Source: Trebonia sp963734665 (lineage in GTDB: Bacteria > Actinomycetota > Actinomycetes > Streptosporangiales > Streptosporangiaceae). Taken from it: a stretch of 64,000 nt of DNA. The DNA is taken from contig CAVTIR010000004.1 in the NCBI GenBank assembly GCA_963734665.1, forward strand, positions 372,001 to 436,000. The letters are read 5' to 3'. Positions 24,694 through 34,669 of this stretch are shown in pieces. A program made the translations under genes and the position numbers. Within the stretch, counting starts at the first letter, position 1; each line of letters opens with the position of its first letter. A model generated the notes under the pieces. It searched no databases, was not told the DNA's origin, and saw only the letters and a program-made list of their open reading frames with translations.

Positions 24694-25629
24694 CTACTGA
24701 GCCCCCGCCTCTCGCCAGTAGGCCACGCTCGTTACCAGGTCGTCCAGCACCTGCTCGTCGTCTGCTTCATGTGCGTGGATGATCTCCAGGAGGAGGCACG
24801 GATCCACCGCCGGGCCCTCACTGAGCGCGGACAGCACGTCTGCGGCCACGACCAGGCCGTCTGCGTTGTGGCTGGGAGTGAACGGCCAGTGGTGGTCGCC
24901 CGTGCGGTTTGCCTGCTGCAGTTGGATGACCGGCACCTGGGCCCACGACTCCCGGAGCCAGGCCACCGGATCACCGCTCGGATCGGTCGTCCGCAGCGCC
25001 GCCGGATGACCGAGGTCCACGCAGAGCCGCCAGGGAACGGCGCTGCCCGACACAACTCCTTCAAGTTCATGGGCTTCCCGTATCGAGTGCCCGGGCTCTC
25101 TCGTTACCGCCATGTTCTCCATCATCAGAAACTCCAGGCCTGCGGCCGCCGCTGACTCAGCCAGACGCTGCATCCGGTCGCCGAGTTCTGCGGTCAGCTC
25201 CCGGCGCCGCTGGGCATCAGCGGCGTCGGCGACCGACAGTGCTCCGAGGAACCCCCCGGTACCCGGCGCTCCCATTGCGGCGCTCAACTCGATGCACGCT
25301 TCGAACCAGCGCTGCGCGACCGACCGCATCGCTTCATCCGGGTGCAGGAGTCCGTTCGTCGAGTAAGCACTGAGGCCAGTAAACGTGCTGTGCAGGCGGA
25401 TGCCCGCATCCTCGCATGCCGCTGCGACCTGCGCCGCGTAGGCAAATGCAGCGCTGCCCTCCCGGACGGGATCGGCGAGATCCAGGCTCACCTGGCAGTC
25501 GTGCAACCCGAGCTTGCCGACGACGACCTCGGCCCAGCGCTTGGGTTCGGGCCAGCGCTTGGGGGCGAAGCACGTATTGATCCCCAGGCGAACTTCCGGC
25601 AGCCCGCCGTTCGACCGCAGCCCTACCAC
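24694..25629 (-). CDS. Sugar phosphate isomerase/epimerase (TIM-barrel, AP endonuclease 2 fold)
   Basis: The 311-residue protein has the xylose-isomerase-like TIM barrel layout, beginning RLGINTCFAPKRWPEPKRWA, with the metal-ligand glutamate region LEFLMMENMAVTREPGHS, the DLGHPAAL segment and the final LLLEIIHAHEAD. Members of this group isomerise tetrulose/erythrulose or related ketoses in polyol pathways. The N-terminus is uncertain: homology begins about residue 13, and the good ATG with GGAGGAG at 25694 is in a different frame. A fragment of a carbohydrate kinase and a DeoR regulator nearby suggest a partly lost sugar-catabolic locus. Confidence 0.75.
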   Translation of the reverse strand: MVGLRSNGGLPEVRLGINTCFAPKRWPEPKRWAEVVVGKLGLHDCQVSLDLADPVREGSAAFAYAAQVAAACEDAGIRLHSTFTGLSAYSTNGLLHPDEAMRSVAQRWFEACIELSAAMGAPGTGGFLGALSVADAADAQRRRELTAELGDRMQRLAESAAAAGLEFLMMENMAVTREPGHSIREAHELEGVVSGSAVPWRLCVDLGHPAALRTTDPSGDPVAWLRESWAQVPVIQLQQANRTGDHHWPFTPSHNADGLVVAADVLSALSEGPAVDPCLLLEIIHAHEADDEQVLDDLVTSVAYWREAGAQ

Positions 25630-25663
25630 GTCGCCGACACCCCCGTCACTGCCCGCTCGCTCG

Positions 25664-25866
25664 TTACTGGCACCGTACGCCGCTGCCTACGCATGATCTC
25701 CTCCGTCCTGCATCAGGAGTCCGCCCCGAACCAAGCACCGAGTCGAACCACTCGCGACGTTCGGTGAGGTAACGATGGGCGGTCTTGTCTGGTTGATATG
25801 TGACGCGCGGCCGACCAGATCGACCGCGACGCCGCGATCACCGCTCGTGGCCACGTCGATGGCCAT
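25664..25866 (-). pseudogene. FGGY carbohydrate kinase remnant with internal deletion
   Basis: From an ATG at 25866 the minus strand encodes MAIDVATSGDRGVAVDLVGR, the N-terminal ATPase strand of FGGY kinases (usually AIDVGTSGxRAVxVDLxG). A few codons later, in another frame, it reads YQPDKTAHRYLTERREWFDS and ends at 25664, which looks like the C-terminal tail of the same family. About 450 intervening residues are gone. The isomerase follows directly, consistent with an old kinase-isomerase operon. Confidence 0.55.
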
Positions 25867-25896
25867 GAAGCTCGGCTATCTTCGATCGCTCACCAG

Positions 25897-27447
25897 TTAC
25901 GGCGCCTGTCGGACGCTCCCGCCCGGACCGGGCTCGTCGCCGGCCAGCCGCGCCTGGCCGACCGGGGTCAAGCCCTCGTCCTGCACGAGGCTGCTGCCGA
26001 TACGCGCCGCCAGCCGGGGGCGCACGATCACGGCCGCTAGCGGCAAGGCAAGCCACAGCGCGGCTGTGACCGGCAGCCACGCTGCTGCGCCGGTCGGATA
26101 CGGGACGACGTTCCGGTAGATGGTGTAGCCGAGCACAGCGATCGCGGCGGCGGGGATGATGAGCTGCCAGCGGGGCACCTGCATGGCGCGTACCTTCACC
26201 AGCAGCACGATCGCACCGACCGTGGCCATCAGGTAGGCGACGAGAATCACCAGCGTACCGATGGTCCCGGTCCACGCGAACATGGTCAGGGCCGGCTCAT
26301 TGGTCAGCCAGCCGAACACCGCCGTGATGAGAAGCATCGCACCGAACGAGCACGCGATCGCCCCAGCAGGCGTCCCCCAGCGCCGGGAAACGACGGTGAC
26401 GCCGGGGACGTCCGCGCTCCGCCCGAAGGCAAATATGAGCCGGGCCGCTCCCACGCCGCAGGCCGTCGCCCCGCCGAAGGCGCTGACCAAGGTGCCCGCC
26501 GTGACCAGGTCGCCCACCCAGGCCGAGATGTAGTTCGTGCCGAGATCGCCGAAGAGCGAGCCGCTGGCATGGAACCGGGCGAGATCGCCCGCCGTGGTGC
26601 CGAAGCCGATCACCTCGACGGCGCTGGTCAGGATGTAGAACACGCCGCCGATCACTACGGCGCCGAGGATGGCGCGGGGGATGGTCCGCCGCGGCTCGCG
26701 CGCCTCCTCGCCCAGTGCCGCGGCTCCCTCGAAGCCGCCGAAGGCCAGGAAGCCGAAGACCGCTCCCAGGAACATCGCCGAGGGGCTGGTCCCGCTTGGT
26801 GGAGTGAAGACAGTCATGGTGAAGTGCTGGCCTTGCGGTCCGCCGCTTCCTCCGACGCGCATGAAGACAGCAACGCTGATGGCGAGCATCAGCACGATCG
26901 TGACCGCCTCAAACACCAGGAGCAACCCGGTACCGCGACGAGCCGGGATGATCCCCAGCGCGGCTCCGCCCAGCAGCAACAGGCACGACACCAGATACGG
27001 AGCCCACGGCGGCGGCGACGGCCAGGCCCCGAGATCCTGCAGGAGCGAGACGCCGAAGAGACCGCCGGCGATGGAGCTAGCGATCCCGAAGCACACGTAA
27101 CTGCCCAGGAGCGCCCACCCGGCGACAGTTCCGGAGCGCACCCCGAGCGTGGCCCCGACGAAGCCGAACACCGAACCGGAGTGCCGGAAGTACTGGGTCA
27201 GGCGGATGAACCCGTAGCTCACCAGGAGTATGCCCACCGTGGCGATGGCGAACGACAGCGGGATAGCCCGGCCCACCACCGGCACCGAGCCCTGCGGGTC
27301 GATGTTCGCCGACATGGAGAGCCCCATCAGCCCGATGGACAGTCCCAGGACCTGCCAGGTCGTTAGATTGCCGATGAGTGACCCACGCCGTGCTGGCTCA
27401 CTCGCTTCCACAGGGGGCCGCTCGAGCGCCCCTGGATCCATGTTCAT
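25897..27447 (-). CDS. APC-superfamily amino acid permease
   Basis: The 516-residue protein has twelve or more hydrophobic helices and the APC hallmark in the first helix (LIGNLTTWQVLGLSIGLMGL), a conserved GGFEGAAALGEEAREPRRTIPRAI-type segment at helix 6 and a soluble C-tail. It imports amino acids or amines with protons; the substrate is not predictable. It is divergent from the DeoR-family regulator across a 227-bp gap, so that regulator may control it. The flanking isomerase and kinase remnant hint that an amine- or sugar-related compound is the substrate. Confidence 0.85.
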   Translation of the reverse strand: MNMDPGALERPPVEASEPARRGSLIGNLTTWQVLGLSIGLMGLSMSANIDPQGSVPVVGRAIPLSFAIATVGILLVSYGFIRLTQYFRHSGSVFGFVGATLGVRSGTVAGWALLGSYVCFGIASSIAGGLFGVSLLQDLGAWPSPPPWAPYLVSCLLLLGGAALGIIPARRGTGLLLVFEAVTIVLMLAISVAVFMRVGGSGGPQGQHFTMTVFTPPSGTSPSAMFLGAVFGFLAFGGFEGAAALGEEAREPRRTIPRAILGAVVIGGVFYILTSAVEVIGFGTTAGDLARFHASGSLFGDLGTNYISAWVGDLVTAGTLVSAFGGATACGVGAARLIFAFGRSADVPGVTVVSRRWGTPAGAIACSFGAMLLITAVFGWLTNEPALTMFAWTGTIGTLVILVAYLMATVGAIVLLVKVRAMQVPRWQLIIPAAAIAVLGYTIYRNVVPYPTGAAAWLPVTAALWLALPLAAVIVRPRLAARIGSSLVQDEGLTPVGQARLAGDEPGPGGSVRQAP

Positions 27448-27673
27448 GGTGCCCTCCCATCACGCGTCTGCATCGACGCCACCAACTCCGCCGGTCTCTG
27501 TCCCCCAGGGCCCCGGTGAGTTGAAATTGTCTGATCTCGCACAGACACTGTCAAGAGATGAACATAGTGAACGGAACATGACCGTGTGCGAGCGAAGTCG
27601 CGCTACTCTAAGTTTGAGTTCGCACCACGAGATACGGTTACCCTGGCAGAAGGCCCAGACGAAAGGCAGTTCG

Positions 27674-28453
27674 GTGACGGTTCGATCGAGAGATCAGCTC
27701 TCCGGGCGCCAGCGTCGGCTGCTCGAGATTCTCGAGCAGTCCGGGGGAGCGAGCGTGCGCGAGCTGAGCGAGCGCTGCAGCGTGTCCGAGATGACGATCC
27801 GCCGCGATCTCGACGCGTTCGAGCGGGCCGGCCTGGTCAAGCGGCACTTCGGTGGCGCCGTCGTCGCCCGGCGCAACACTAACGAGACGCCGCTCCAGCT
27901 CCGCAGCGGTGAACGTCGCGAGGAGAAGGAACGCATTGCCAGGCATGTGGTCGGGCAGGTCCGGGAGGGCAGCAGCCTGGCGCTGGGGAACGGGTCGACA
28001 ACTCTCTCCGTGGCCGCGCAGCTCGGCTCCTACTCGCGCCTGACCGTGCTGAGCCCGAGTCTGCACATCGCCCTGGTCTTGGCCCAGTTCCCCGCGGTGA
28101 CGACCCTCGTCCCGGGTATCACGGTGCGAAGTGGCGAGGCCAGCATGGTCGGCCCGGAAGCGGCACGCGCCGTGGCCGACTTTTTCTTCGACCTCTGCAT
28201 AGTCGGGGCCGCCGGCGTCGACGCGTCGATTGGCGTCACCGAGCACAACGTGGACGAGGCGTCGGTGATCCGGGCCATGCTCGGCCGCGCCGCTCGCAGC
28301 GTGGTGGTTGCTGACAGCTCGAAGATCGGGCGCATCGCCACGGTGGTGCTGTCGACCATGTCCGCGATCGACGAGGTCGTTACCGGCCAGGAGGCAGACA
28401 ACGAAGCGCTGGAGGAGCTCAGAGCGCAAGGTGTGGAGGTGACTACCGTATGA
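27674..28453 (+). CDS. DeoR-family transcriptional regulator
   Basis: The 259-residue protein has an N-terminal winged helix (RQRRLLEILEQSGGASVREL, CSVSEMTIRRDLDAFERAGL) and a C-terminal DeoR sensor domain (LALGNGSTTLSVAAQL, FFFDLCIVGAAGVD, VVVADSSKIGR) that binds a phosphorylated sugar. The GTG at 27674 is chosen because it immediately precedes the helix-turn-helix and has AAAGG upstream; an upstream ATG at 27578 is possible. Its likely operator lies in the divergent region with the permease, where GAACAT is repeated at 27560 and 27574. It overlaps the start of a gene remnant. Confidence 0.85.
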   Translation: MTVRSRDQLSGRQRRLLEILEQSGGASVRELSERCSVSEMTIRRDLDAFERAGLVKRHFGGAVVARRNTNETPLQLRSGERREEKERIARHVVGQVREGSSLALGNGSTTLSVAAQLGSYSRLTVLSPSLHIALVLAQFPAVTTLVPGITVRSGEASMVGPEAARAVADFFFDLCIVGAAGVDASIGVTEHNVDEASVIRAMLGRAARSVVVADSSKIGRIATVVLSTMSAIDEVVTGQEADNEALEELRAQGVEVTTV

Positions 28454-28642
28454 CGAACACGAACGCGCTTCGGGAAGGCTACGGCGAGGTCGCAACGGCG
28501 ATCGCGGCATCGCGGGCGAGCTGAAGCAGCGACCCGTCGGTCACTGGGCGTCGACCACGGGGCATCGCTGGCGGAGATTTACCGGGTGGAGGCGGCGCTG
28601 CGCCAGCGCGGCCTCGATGTCCGGGAAACGGCCGCGCGCTGA
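28450..28642 (+). pseudogene. Remnant of the gene once coupled to deoR
   Basis: An ATG overlapping the deoR stop begins MTNTNALREGYGEVATAIAA and stops after 24 codons. A second open stretch further on encodes GVDHGASLAEIYRVEAALRQ and RGLDVRETAAR before a stop at 28642. The two look like the beginning and end of a deleted gene. The family is not recognisable. Confidence 0.4.
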
Positions 28643-28885
28643 GTGGCAGGCCGGACCGCTTCCGCCGCGCCCCCGCTCGGGCACGCCTTGGCGAGTGCTT
28701 ACTCAGAGCTGGTACTGGCGTCCAGCGGCTCCAGGACCTGGGGGAGCACGCGCTCGAAATAGGAGTGTGCGGCCGTAGTGGTGAGCAGCCCGGTGGCTTC
28801 CTCGGCGGGAGGGGAGAAGACGAAACGCACGGCAGTCCAGCCTCCCCTATCGTCGGTGGCCCGTCCAGATTCGTGTCGGATAACC
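28643..28885. other. Intergenic, no convincing gene
   Basis: On the minus strand a short frame ending at 28699 encodes WTAVRFVFSPPAEEATGLLT and ends VLEPLDASTSSE, loosely like the end of a WYL-type regulator, but it has no start of its own and extends into the ABC transporter gene. I see nothing else here. Confidence 0.3.
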
Positions 28886-30064
<1,179 letters not shown>

Positions 30065-30074
30065 GGTTGCCTCC

Positions 30075-30965
30075 TCATCCCTTGACCGCGCCTGCCGTCA
30101 GGCCGGCCACGATGCGACGCTGGAAGATCATGACGAAGATGACGATGGGGATCGTGATGATGACCGCGGCCGCCGCGATCGACCCGATTGGGAAGGTGAA
30201 CTGGGACACGCCGGTGAAGAAGCCCATCGCGGCCGGGGCCGTGCGCGCCGCGTTCGTCGACGTCAGCGAGATGGCGAGCAGGAACTCGTTCCAGCAGAAC
30301 ATGAACACGAGGATCGACGTGGTGGCGATGCCCGGCAGGGCCAGCGGCGCGATCACCTTCAGGAAAATCTGCCGTTGCGAGGCCCCGTCCACCTTCGCCG
30401 CTTTCTCCAGGTCCCAGGGGATCTCGCGGAAGAACGCCGACAGCGTGTAGATCGCCAGCGGCAGCGAGAACGCCAGGTACGGGATGATCAGCCCGGGCCA
30501 GGTGTTGAAGAGGCCGAGCACCCGCTCGACGTTGAACAGCGGGGTCACCAGCGAGATCAGCGGGAACATCGCGATCAGCAGCGACACCCCGATGAGCGCG
30601 CTCTTGCCGGGGAATTTCAGCCGCGCGATGGCGTAGGCCGCCATCGTGCCGAGCACGACCGAGATCACCGTCGAGATCAGCCCGATCCCGATCGAGTTGA
30701 TCAGCGGCCGGACGAACGCCGTGCCGTGGAAGATCCCGGAGAAGTTCGACAAGGACCACTGGTTAGGCCAGAAGCTCCCGTCGGTGAGGCTCGTCGGGGC
30801 CTTGAACGCCAGCGCGATCAGCCACCAGATCGGGAACAGCGTCCAGGCGATGGTGATCGCGTTGGCGGCCGCCCAGCCGACCTTCCGTCCGGTCGGCATG
30901 GCCGGCTGGGTGGCCGTGCGGGCACGTCGTGCCGTTCTGGCGGCGGGTGCTGCTACCGCGGTCAT
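30075..30965 (-). CDS. Carbohydrate ABC permease, MalG/SugB-like
   Basis: The 296-residue permease has six hydrophobic helices and the EAA loop KAAKVDGASQRQIFLKVIAP that contacts the ATPase. The N-terminus is arginine-rich and cytoplasmic; the C-terminal helix is followed by QRRIVAGLTAGAVKG, the usual MalG/SugB ending. It pairs with the MalF-like permease immediately upstream, one base away. Confidence 0.92.
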   Translation of the reverse strand: MTAVAAPAARTARRARTATQPAMPTGRKVGWAAANAITIAWTLFPIWWLIALAFKAPTSLTDGSFWPNQWSLSNFSGIFHGTAFVRPLINSIGIGLISTVISVVLGTMAAYAIARLKFPGKSALIGVSLLIAMFPLISLVTPLFNVERVLGLFNTWPGLIIPYLAFSLPLAIYTLSAFFREIPWDLEKAAKVDGASQRQIFLKVIAPLALPGIATTSILVFMFCWNEFLLAISLTSTNAARTAPAAMGFFTGVSQFTFPIGSIAAAAVIITIPIVIFVMIFQRRIVAGLTAGAVKG

Positions 30966-30966
30966 G

Positions 30967-31908
30967 TCAGCGGCGCTCCAATGCGGTACCGGGCGCGGCG
31001 GTGCCGAAGCCCAGGATGAATATCACGGCGATGATCGCCACCGCGATGAGGATCAGCACCGAGATCGCCGAGCCGACCCCCAGGTTCAGCGCGGTGAACA
31101 GGTTGTCGTAACCGAGGATCGACACCGACCCGGTGCCGTTGTTGCCTTTGGTAAGGATGAAGATGTTGTCGAAGATCCGGAACGCGTCGAGCACCCGGAA
31201 CAGCAGTGCCACCAGGATCGCGGGCTTCATCAGCGGCAGCATGATCTGGGTGAACCGCTGCCACCCGCTGGCCCCGTCGACCTTGGCTGCCTTCAGCAGA
31301 TCGCCGGGGACGAGGGTGAGGCCGGCCAGCAGTAGCAGAGTCATGAACGGCGTGGTCTTCCAGATCTCGGCCAAGATGATGATGCCGATCGCCTGCCACT
31401 GGTTGGTCAGCGGCGCGCTGCCTGCCGGGAGCAGGCCGGCCAGGTATCCGACGCCGGGCGTCCAGGCGAACTGCCAGCTGTACGCGGCGGCCACCGTGAC
31501 GATCCCGTACGGCAGGAGGATCGAGGTGCGGACCAGTCCGCGCCACAGCGGCGTGTAGTACAGCATCAAGGCGAGCGCCATGCCGAGCACGAGCTCGACC
31601 GCGACCGAAATCACCATGATGATCAACGTGACGAAGAACGCGTGCCACCAGATGCTGCTCGATAGCACGGTGCCGTAGTTAGACAGGCCCACGAAGTGCG
31701 TTTGCTGCGGGAACCGCAGGTCGTACCGCTGCAGGGACAAGTAGACCGCGTAGCCGATCGGGTAGAACGCGACCGCGGCCATCACGATCACCGCGGGCGC
31801 GCAGAGCAGCCACCCGAAGCGCCGCTCGGCGCGGGTAGCCTCGGACAGCCGCCGGCGCTCGGCCCGGGTGAGCTCGGCTGGCGCTCGCGGCGGAGCAACC
31901 GTGGTCAT
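30967..31908 (-). CDS. Carbohydrate ABC permease, MalF/SugA-like
   Basis: The 313-residue permease has six helices and the EAA motif KAAKVDGASGWQRFTQIMLP. The first periplasmic segment (YDLRFPQQTHFVGLSNYGTVL) is typical for MalF/SugA. It lies between the binding-protein gene (42 bp upstream) and the SugB-like permease. The operon order is that of the mycobacterial LpqY-SugA-SugB-SugC trehalose importer, which is the basis for suggesting trehalose or a related disaccharide as substrate. Confidence 0.92.
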   Translation of the reverse strand: MTTVAPPRAPAELTRAERRRLSEATRAERRFGWLLCAPAVIVMAAVAFYPIGYAVYLSLQRYDLRFPQQTHFVGLSNYGTVLSSSIWWHAFFVTLIIMVISVAVELVLGMALALMLYYTPLWRGLVRTSILLPYGIVTVAAAYSWQFAWTPGVGYLAGLLPAGSAPLTNQWQAIGIIILAEIWKTTPFMTLLLLAGLTLVPGDLLKAAKVDGASGWQRFTQIMLPLMKPAILVALLFRVLDAFRIFDNIFILTKGNNGTGSVSILGYDNLFTALNLGVGSAISVLILIAVAIIAVIFILGFGTAAPGTALERR

Positions 31909-31950
31909 GCGGTCACCTCTCTTCTGCTCGCCATCCGGCTAGGGCGGACC

Positions 31951-33258
31951 TCACGGGACCAGGCCCTTGTCGGCAAGCGCGTTGTTGATACCGCCGTTGA
32001 TCTGCCCCAGGGTCGTGGCGGGATTGATGCCGCCCGCCGGCGACACGGCGTGCGAGATCACTATCGAGACGTTCTGGTAGTACGGGGTCTTCGGCCGCAC
32101 CGACGCGGTCAGCAGCGCCTGCTTAATATCCGCGGCGAAGGGATAAGCCTTGATGAACGACGGATCGGTGTACAGGGACATCAGCGTCGGCGGCAGGCCG
32201 CCCTTGACCGCGGCGAGGATCTGATTCGAGCGGTCGCGCAGGCACAGGATGGCCTGCCGCGCCAGCTCTGGATGGGTGGAGTAAGAGCTGACCGCCAGGT
32301 CGATGCCGCCGATCGTCACGCGCGACGGGACGTTCGGGTAGACCCGCGGGTACAGCGCCCACTTGAAGTGCTTGAAGAGCTGCGGGTTGTCCATCTGCAT
32401 CGAGGGATAGACGAACGGGTAGTTCAGCTCGAAGGCCGCGGTGCCATCCTCCATCGCCAGCCGGTTCTGGTCCTCCTGCTGCACGCCCAGTGAGGGGTCC
32501 GCGGCGGGCGAGTTCGCGAGCGTCGACATGATCTGCAGTGCCTTCAAGGCGGGGGCGCCGAGCGACGGCGCGGTGCTGCTGGCGTTCAGGACGCTGCCGC
32601 CCGCGCTGGCGAGCAGTGAGTTGAACCAGACCGTGGTGCCCTCGTACTGGGCACCCTGGATCTCGATGTAGTGCGGCTTGCCCTCCTTGGCCAGTTGCTC
32701 GGCATCGGCGATCATCTGCGCCCAGGTGGTCGGCGGGGTAGGCACCAGGTCAGAGCGGTACCACAGCAACTGGGTGTTGGTGTTATACGGGGCCGCGTAC
32801 AGCTTGCCCTGCCACGTCGCCGTCTGCAGCATCGTGGGCAGCGTGTCCTTCACGACGGCCGCCTTGTCCGCGCCCGTCCACGGCAGGATCCAGCCTGCCT
32901 GCGCGGTCTCCGCCTCCCAGGTCACGTCCAGCGCGAGGATGTCCATCGAGCTGTCGTGGGCCGCCAGGCGGAGCACCAGTTGCTGGCGCTGCGAGTCCGC
33001 GTCGGTTGGCAGCTTGTTGTAGACGATCGTGTACTTGCCGTCCGACGCCGCGCTGCAGGTGTCGACCGCCTGCTGGATCGCGCCGGAGTTGTCGGGGAAA
33101 CTCCAGTAGTTCAGCGTGACCGGGGCGTTCGCGGCCGAGGCCGACGAGCACGCTGCCAGGCCGGCGGCAAGCAGCACGGGGGCGCAGACCAACGCCCCGC
33201 GCCGCCGGAGGCTCCGGCCGCGCATCCATGAGAGCCGCCCGGCGCGATGGACATTCAT
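31951..33258 (-). CDS. Extracellular sugar-binding lipoprotein, LpqY-like
   Basis: The 435-residue protein has a lipoprotein signal peptide: an arginine-rich start, the helix ALVCAPVLLAAGLAAC and a lipobox cysteine in AGLAACSS. The rest is a family 1 solute-binding fold (VTLNYWSFPDNSGAIQQAVD, DILALDVTWEAETAQAGWIL, GKLYAAPYNTNTQLLWYRSD). The ATG at 33258 gives the proper signal peptide; upstream in-frame starts would bury it. Sequence features and operon order resemble mycobacterial LpqY, which binds trehalose, but other oligosaccharides are possible. Confidence 0.88.
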   Translation of the reverse strand: MNVHRAGRLSWMRGRSLRRRGALVCAPVLLAAGLAACSSASAANAPVTLNYWSFPDNSGAIQQAVDTCSAASDGKYTIVYNKLPTDADSQRQQLVLRLAAHDSSMDILALDVTWEAETAQAGWILPWTGADKAAVVKDTLPTMLQTATWQGKLYAAPYNTNTQLLWYRSDLVPTPPTTWAQMIADAEQLAKEGKPHYIEIQGAQYEGTTVWFNSLLASAGGSVLNASSTAPSLGAPALKALQIMSTLANSPAADPSLGVQQEDQNRLAMEDGTAAFELNYPFVYPSMQMDNPQLFKHFKWALYPRVYPNVPSRVTIGGIDLAVSSYSTHPELARQAILCLRDRSNQILAAVKGGLPPTLMSLYTDPSFIKAYPFAADIKQALLTASVRPKTPYYQNVSIVISHAVSPAGGINPATTLGQINGGINNALADKGLVP

Positions 33259-33525
33259 GTCCGACCACCCCACTTCGTTGTGGGTCACCTGCGGCGTCCC
33301 AGCAGGTGACTGAGACATATACCATTTTGCACGCAGAGTAGATTGACGGAAGCGCCCCGTAGCGACAGTGAGCGCAGCCCCCCGTTTGATCGTCACTCCA
33401 CGTTTCCCTCGCGTCAAGGTCTCGTTTGCAGAGAGTTAGCCGCGAACTATGACACGAACAAGGGCAGTGACTCTGACTCTGCTGTCGACCCCAGCCCAAG
33501 GCCGGTAACGCGCCAGGTCATGACG
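33259..33525. other. Promoter region of the ABC importer, no gene seen
   Basis: No credible coding sequence is visible. A relatively AT-rich patch (accattttgcacgcagagtagattg, in two parts at 33320-33345) lies 65-85 bp upstream of the binding-protein start and is a plausible promoter for the importer operon. Confidence 0.35.
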
Positions 33526-33600
33526 GGTGCGCTGCCAGGGACTTGAGCCCCCAACCCAGGCGGATTAAGAGGTTGCGCGCTGGCCAAGCCAGCGCAGAGC
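33526..33600 (-). pseudogene. tRNA-Lys(CTT)-like relic, possible attachment site
   Basis: The minus strand contains a 73-base tRNA-sized sequence. Six of seven acceptor pairs form (GCTCTGC with GCAGCGC). The anticodon loop CTCTTAA with CTT and the following TCCGC match actinobacterial tRNA-Lys, and the T-arm GGGGG-CTCAAGT-CCCT has only one changed pair and an altered first loop base. The D-arm and the 5' anticodon stem (GCAAC against TCCGC) are broken, and a strong GCTGGC-TTG-GCCAGC hairpin replaces the D-arm. The 3' half is therefore much better preserved than the 5' half, as in att sites left by tRNA-targeting integrases. It is unlikely to be functional. Confidence 0.5.
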
Positions 33601-33806
33601 GTGACGTACACAGGTTGCTGCCGCCCGCCGTGGTCAGGCCGCCTGATTCATTGCAGGTCCGCTCATCTTCATCCCGATCACACATCGAACGCATCGGTAC
33701 TCCAATCCGGCTGTCTTTCATGGGACCAGAGCAGGACGAGATGTCCAGCACGCTTACTACCGCGACAGGACTGTCAGGCAGACACCAACGTGAGGGGACC
33801 GAGACA

Positions 33807-34286
33807 GTGAGCACATCCGAAACTGAAAACACCACCACCGCGAGCACAATGCCGAGTCTTGTGCCCGCGCCACGCAGGCCCGCCGCCGCCGAGCTAACGT
33901 CCGAACACGGGCGTACGAGCATCTCCGATGTCGTGGTGGCGAAGATCGTCGCGATCGCAACCCGCGAGGTGGACGGGGTGTACGACATGGGGACAGGGGC
34001 GGCGCGGATGATCGGCTCCGTCCGTCAGCGAGTGCCTGGCGCTCGGGCGAGCGAAACGCAGGGAGTGGCAGTCGAGGTCGGCGAGCGGCAGGCCGCCGCC
34101 GATCTCGACCTCGTGGTCGAGTACGGCGTGTCCATCCCGGATCTGGCCGCCGCGGTCCGTCGCAACGTGATCGGCGCGGTGGAACGCATCTGCGGCCTGG
34201 AGGTCACCGAAGTCAATATCGGCATCGACGACATCCATCTTCCGGGCGACGAGGATACCGACACGTCAGCCTCGCGGGTCCAATGA
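33807..34286 (+). CDS. Asp23/Gls24 family envelope stress protein
   Basis: The 159-residue protein has a Thr/Ser-rich N-terminus and one Asp23 domain: HGRTSISDVVVAKIVAIATR, EVDGVYDMGTG, GVAVEVGERQAAADLDLVVE, YGVSIPDLAAAVRRNVIGAV and VTEVNIGIDDIHLPGDED. Asp23 proteins coat the inner face of the membrane and respond to cell-wall or alkaline stress; they are tethered by AmaP. The GTG at 33807 is chosen because AGGGGA lies eight bases upstream, but ATG codons at 33720 and 33741 are possible. It starts a run of coupled genes ending in amaP. Confidence 0.85.
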   Translation: MSTSETENTTTASTMPSLVPAPRRPAAAELTSEHGRTSISDVVVAKIVAIATREVDGVYDMGTGAARMIGSVRQRVPGARASETQGVAVEVGERQAAADLDLVVEYGVSIPDLAAAVRRNVIGAVERICGLEVTEVNIGIDDIHLPGDEDTDTSASRVQ

Positions 34287-34639
34287 CCGCAAGGGGCGAC
34301 CGGACACTGAATGGGGTGGCCGAGCTCGCCGACCGGATCGCCGCGGCCGTGACCAGGTGCCCCGACGTAGCCGGGCTGACTCAGGTCCCAGACATGCCGG
34401 TGGCCACCTATCTGCCGGGCCGGACCGTGTCCGGCGTGGCGGTCCGGCCCGCGGACGTCGAGATCTGCGTGGTGGCTCGTTACGGGCCGCCGCTGCCGCA
34501 GGTCGCGGCGCAAGTCCGGCAGGCTGTGGAGCCGCTGGTGTCAGGCCGGGTGGTGGATGTCGTCATCGCCGACATCACGTCGCCGCAAGCGCGACCCGAA
34601 GCCGCGATGGTATCGGCCGACTGTCACCAGGCGGAGTAA
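34283..34639 (+). CDS. Small soluble protein of the Asp23 cluster
   Basis: The 118-residue protein overlaps the Asp23 gene by four bases. It is soluble with an alternating alpha/beta pattern (ELADRIAAAVTRCPDVAGLT, VEICVVARYGPPLPQVAAQV) and resembles the short Asp23-related proteins found in actinobacterial clusters of this type. It carries the DVVIADI motif near the end, reminiscent of the conserved NIxVxDI strand of Asp23 itself. Function unknown; a partner of the Asp23 layer is likely. Confidence 0.7.
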   Translation: MTARGDRTLNGVAELADRIAAAVTRCPDVAGLTQVPDMPVATYLPGRTVSGVAVRPADVEICVVARYGPPLPQVAAQVRQAVEPLVSGRVVDVVIADITSPQARPEAAMVSADCHQAE

Positions 34640-34669
34640 TACAACGAGAGGATACGGAGGAATCTGCCA

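Noticed and set aside
33526..33600. A functional tRNA-Lys gene
   Set aside because: Three of five anticodon-stem pairs and the D-arm are lost, although the acceptor, anticodon loop and T-arm are recognisable.
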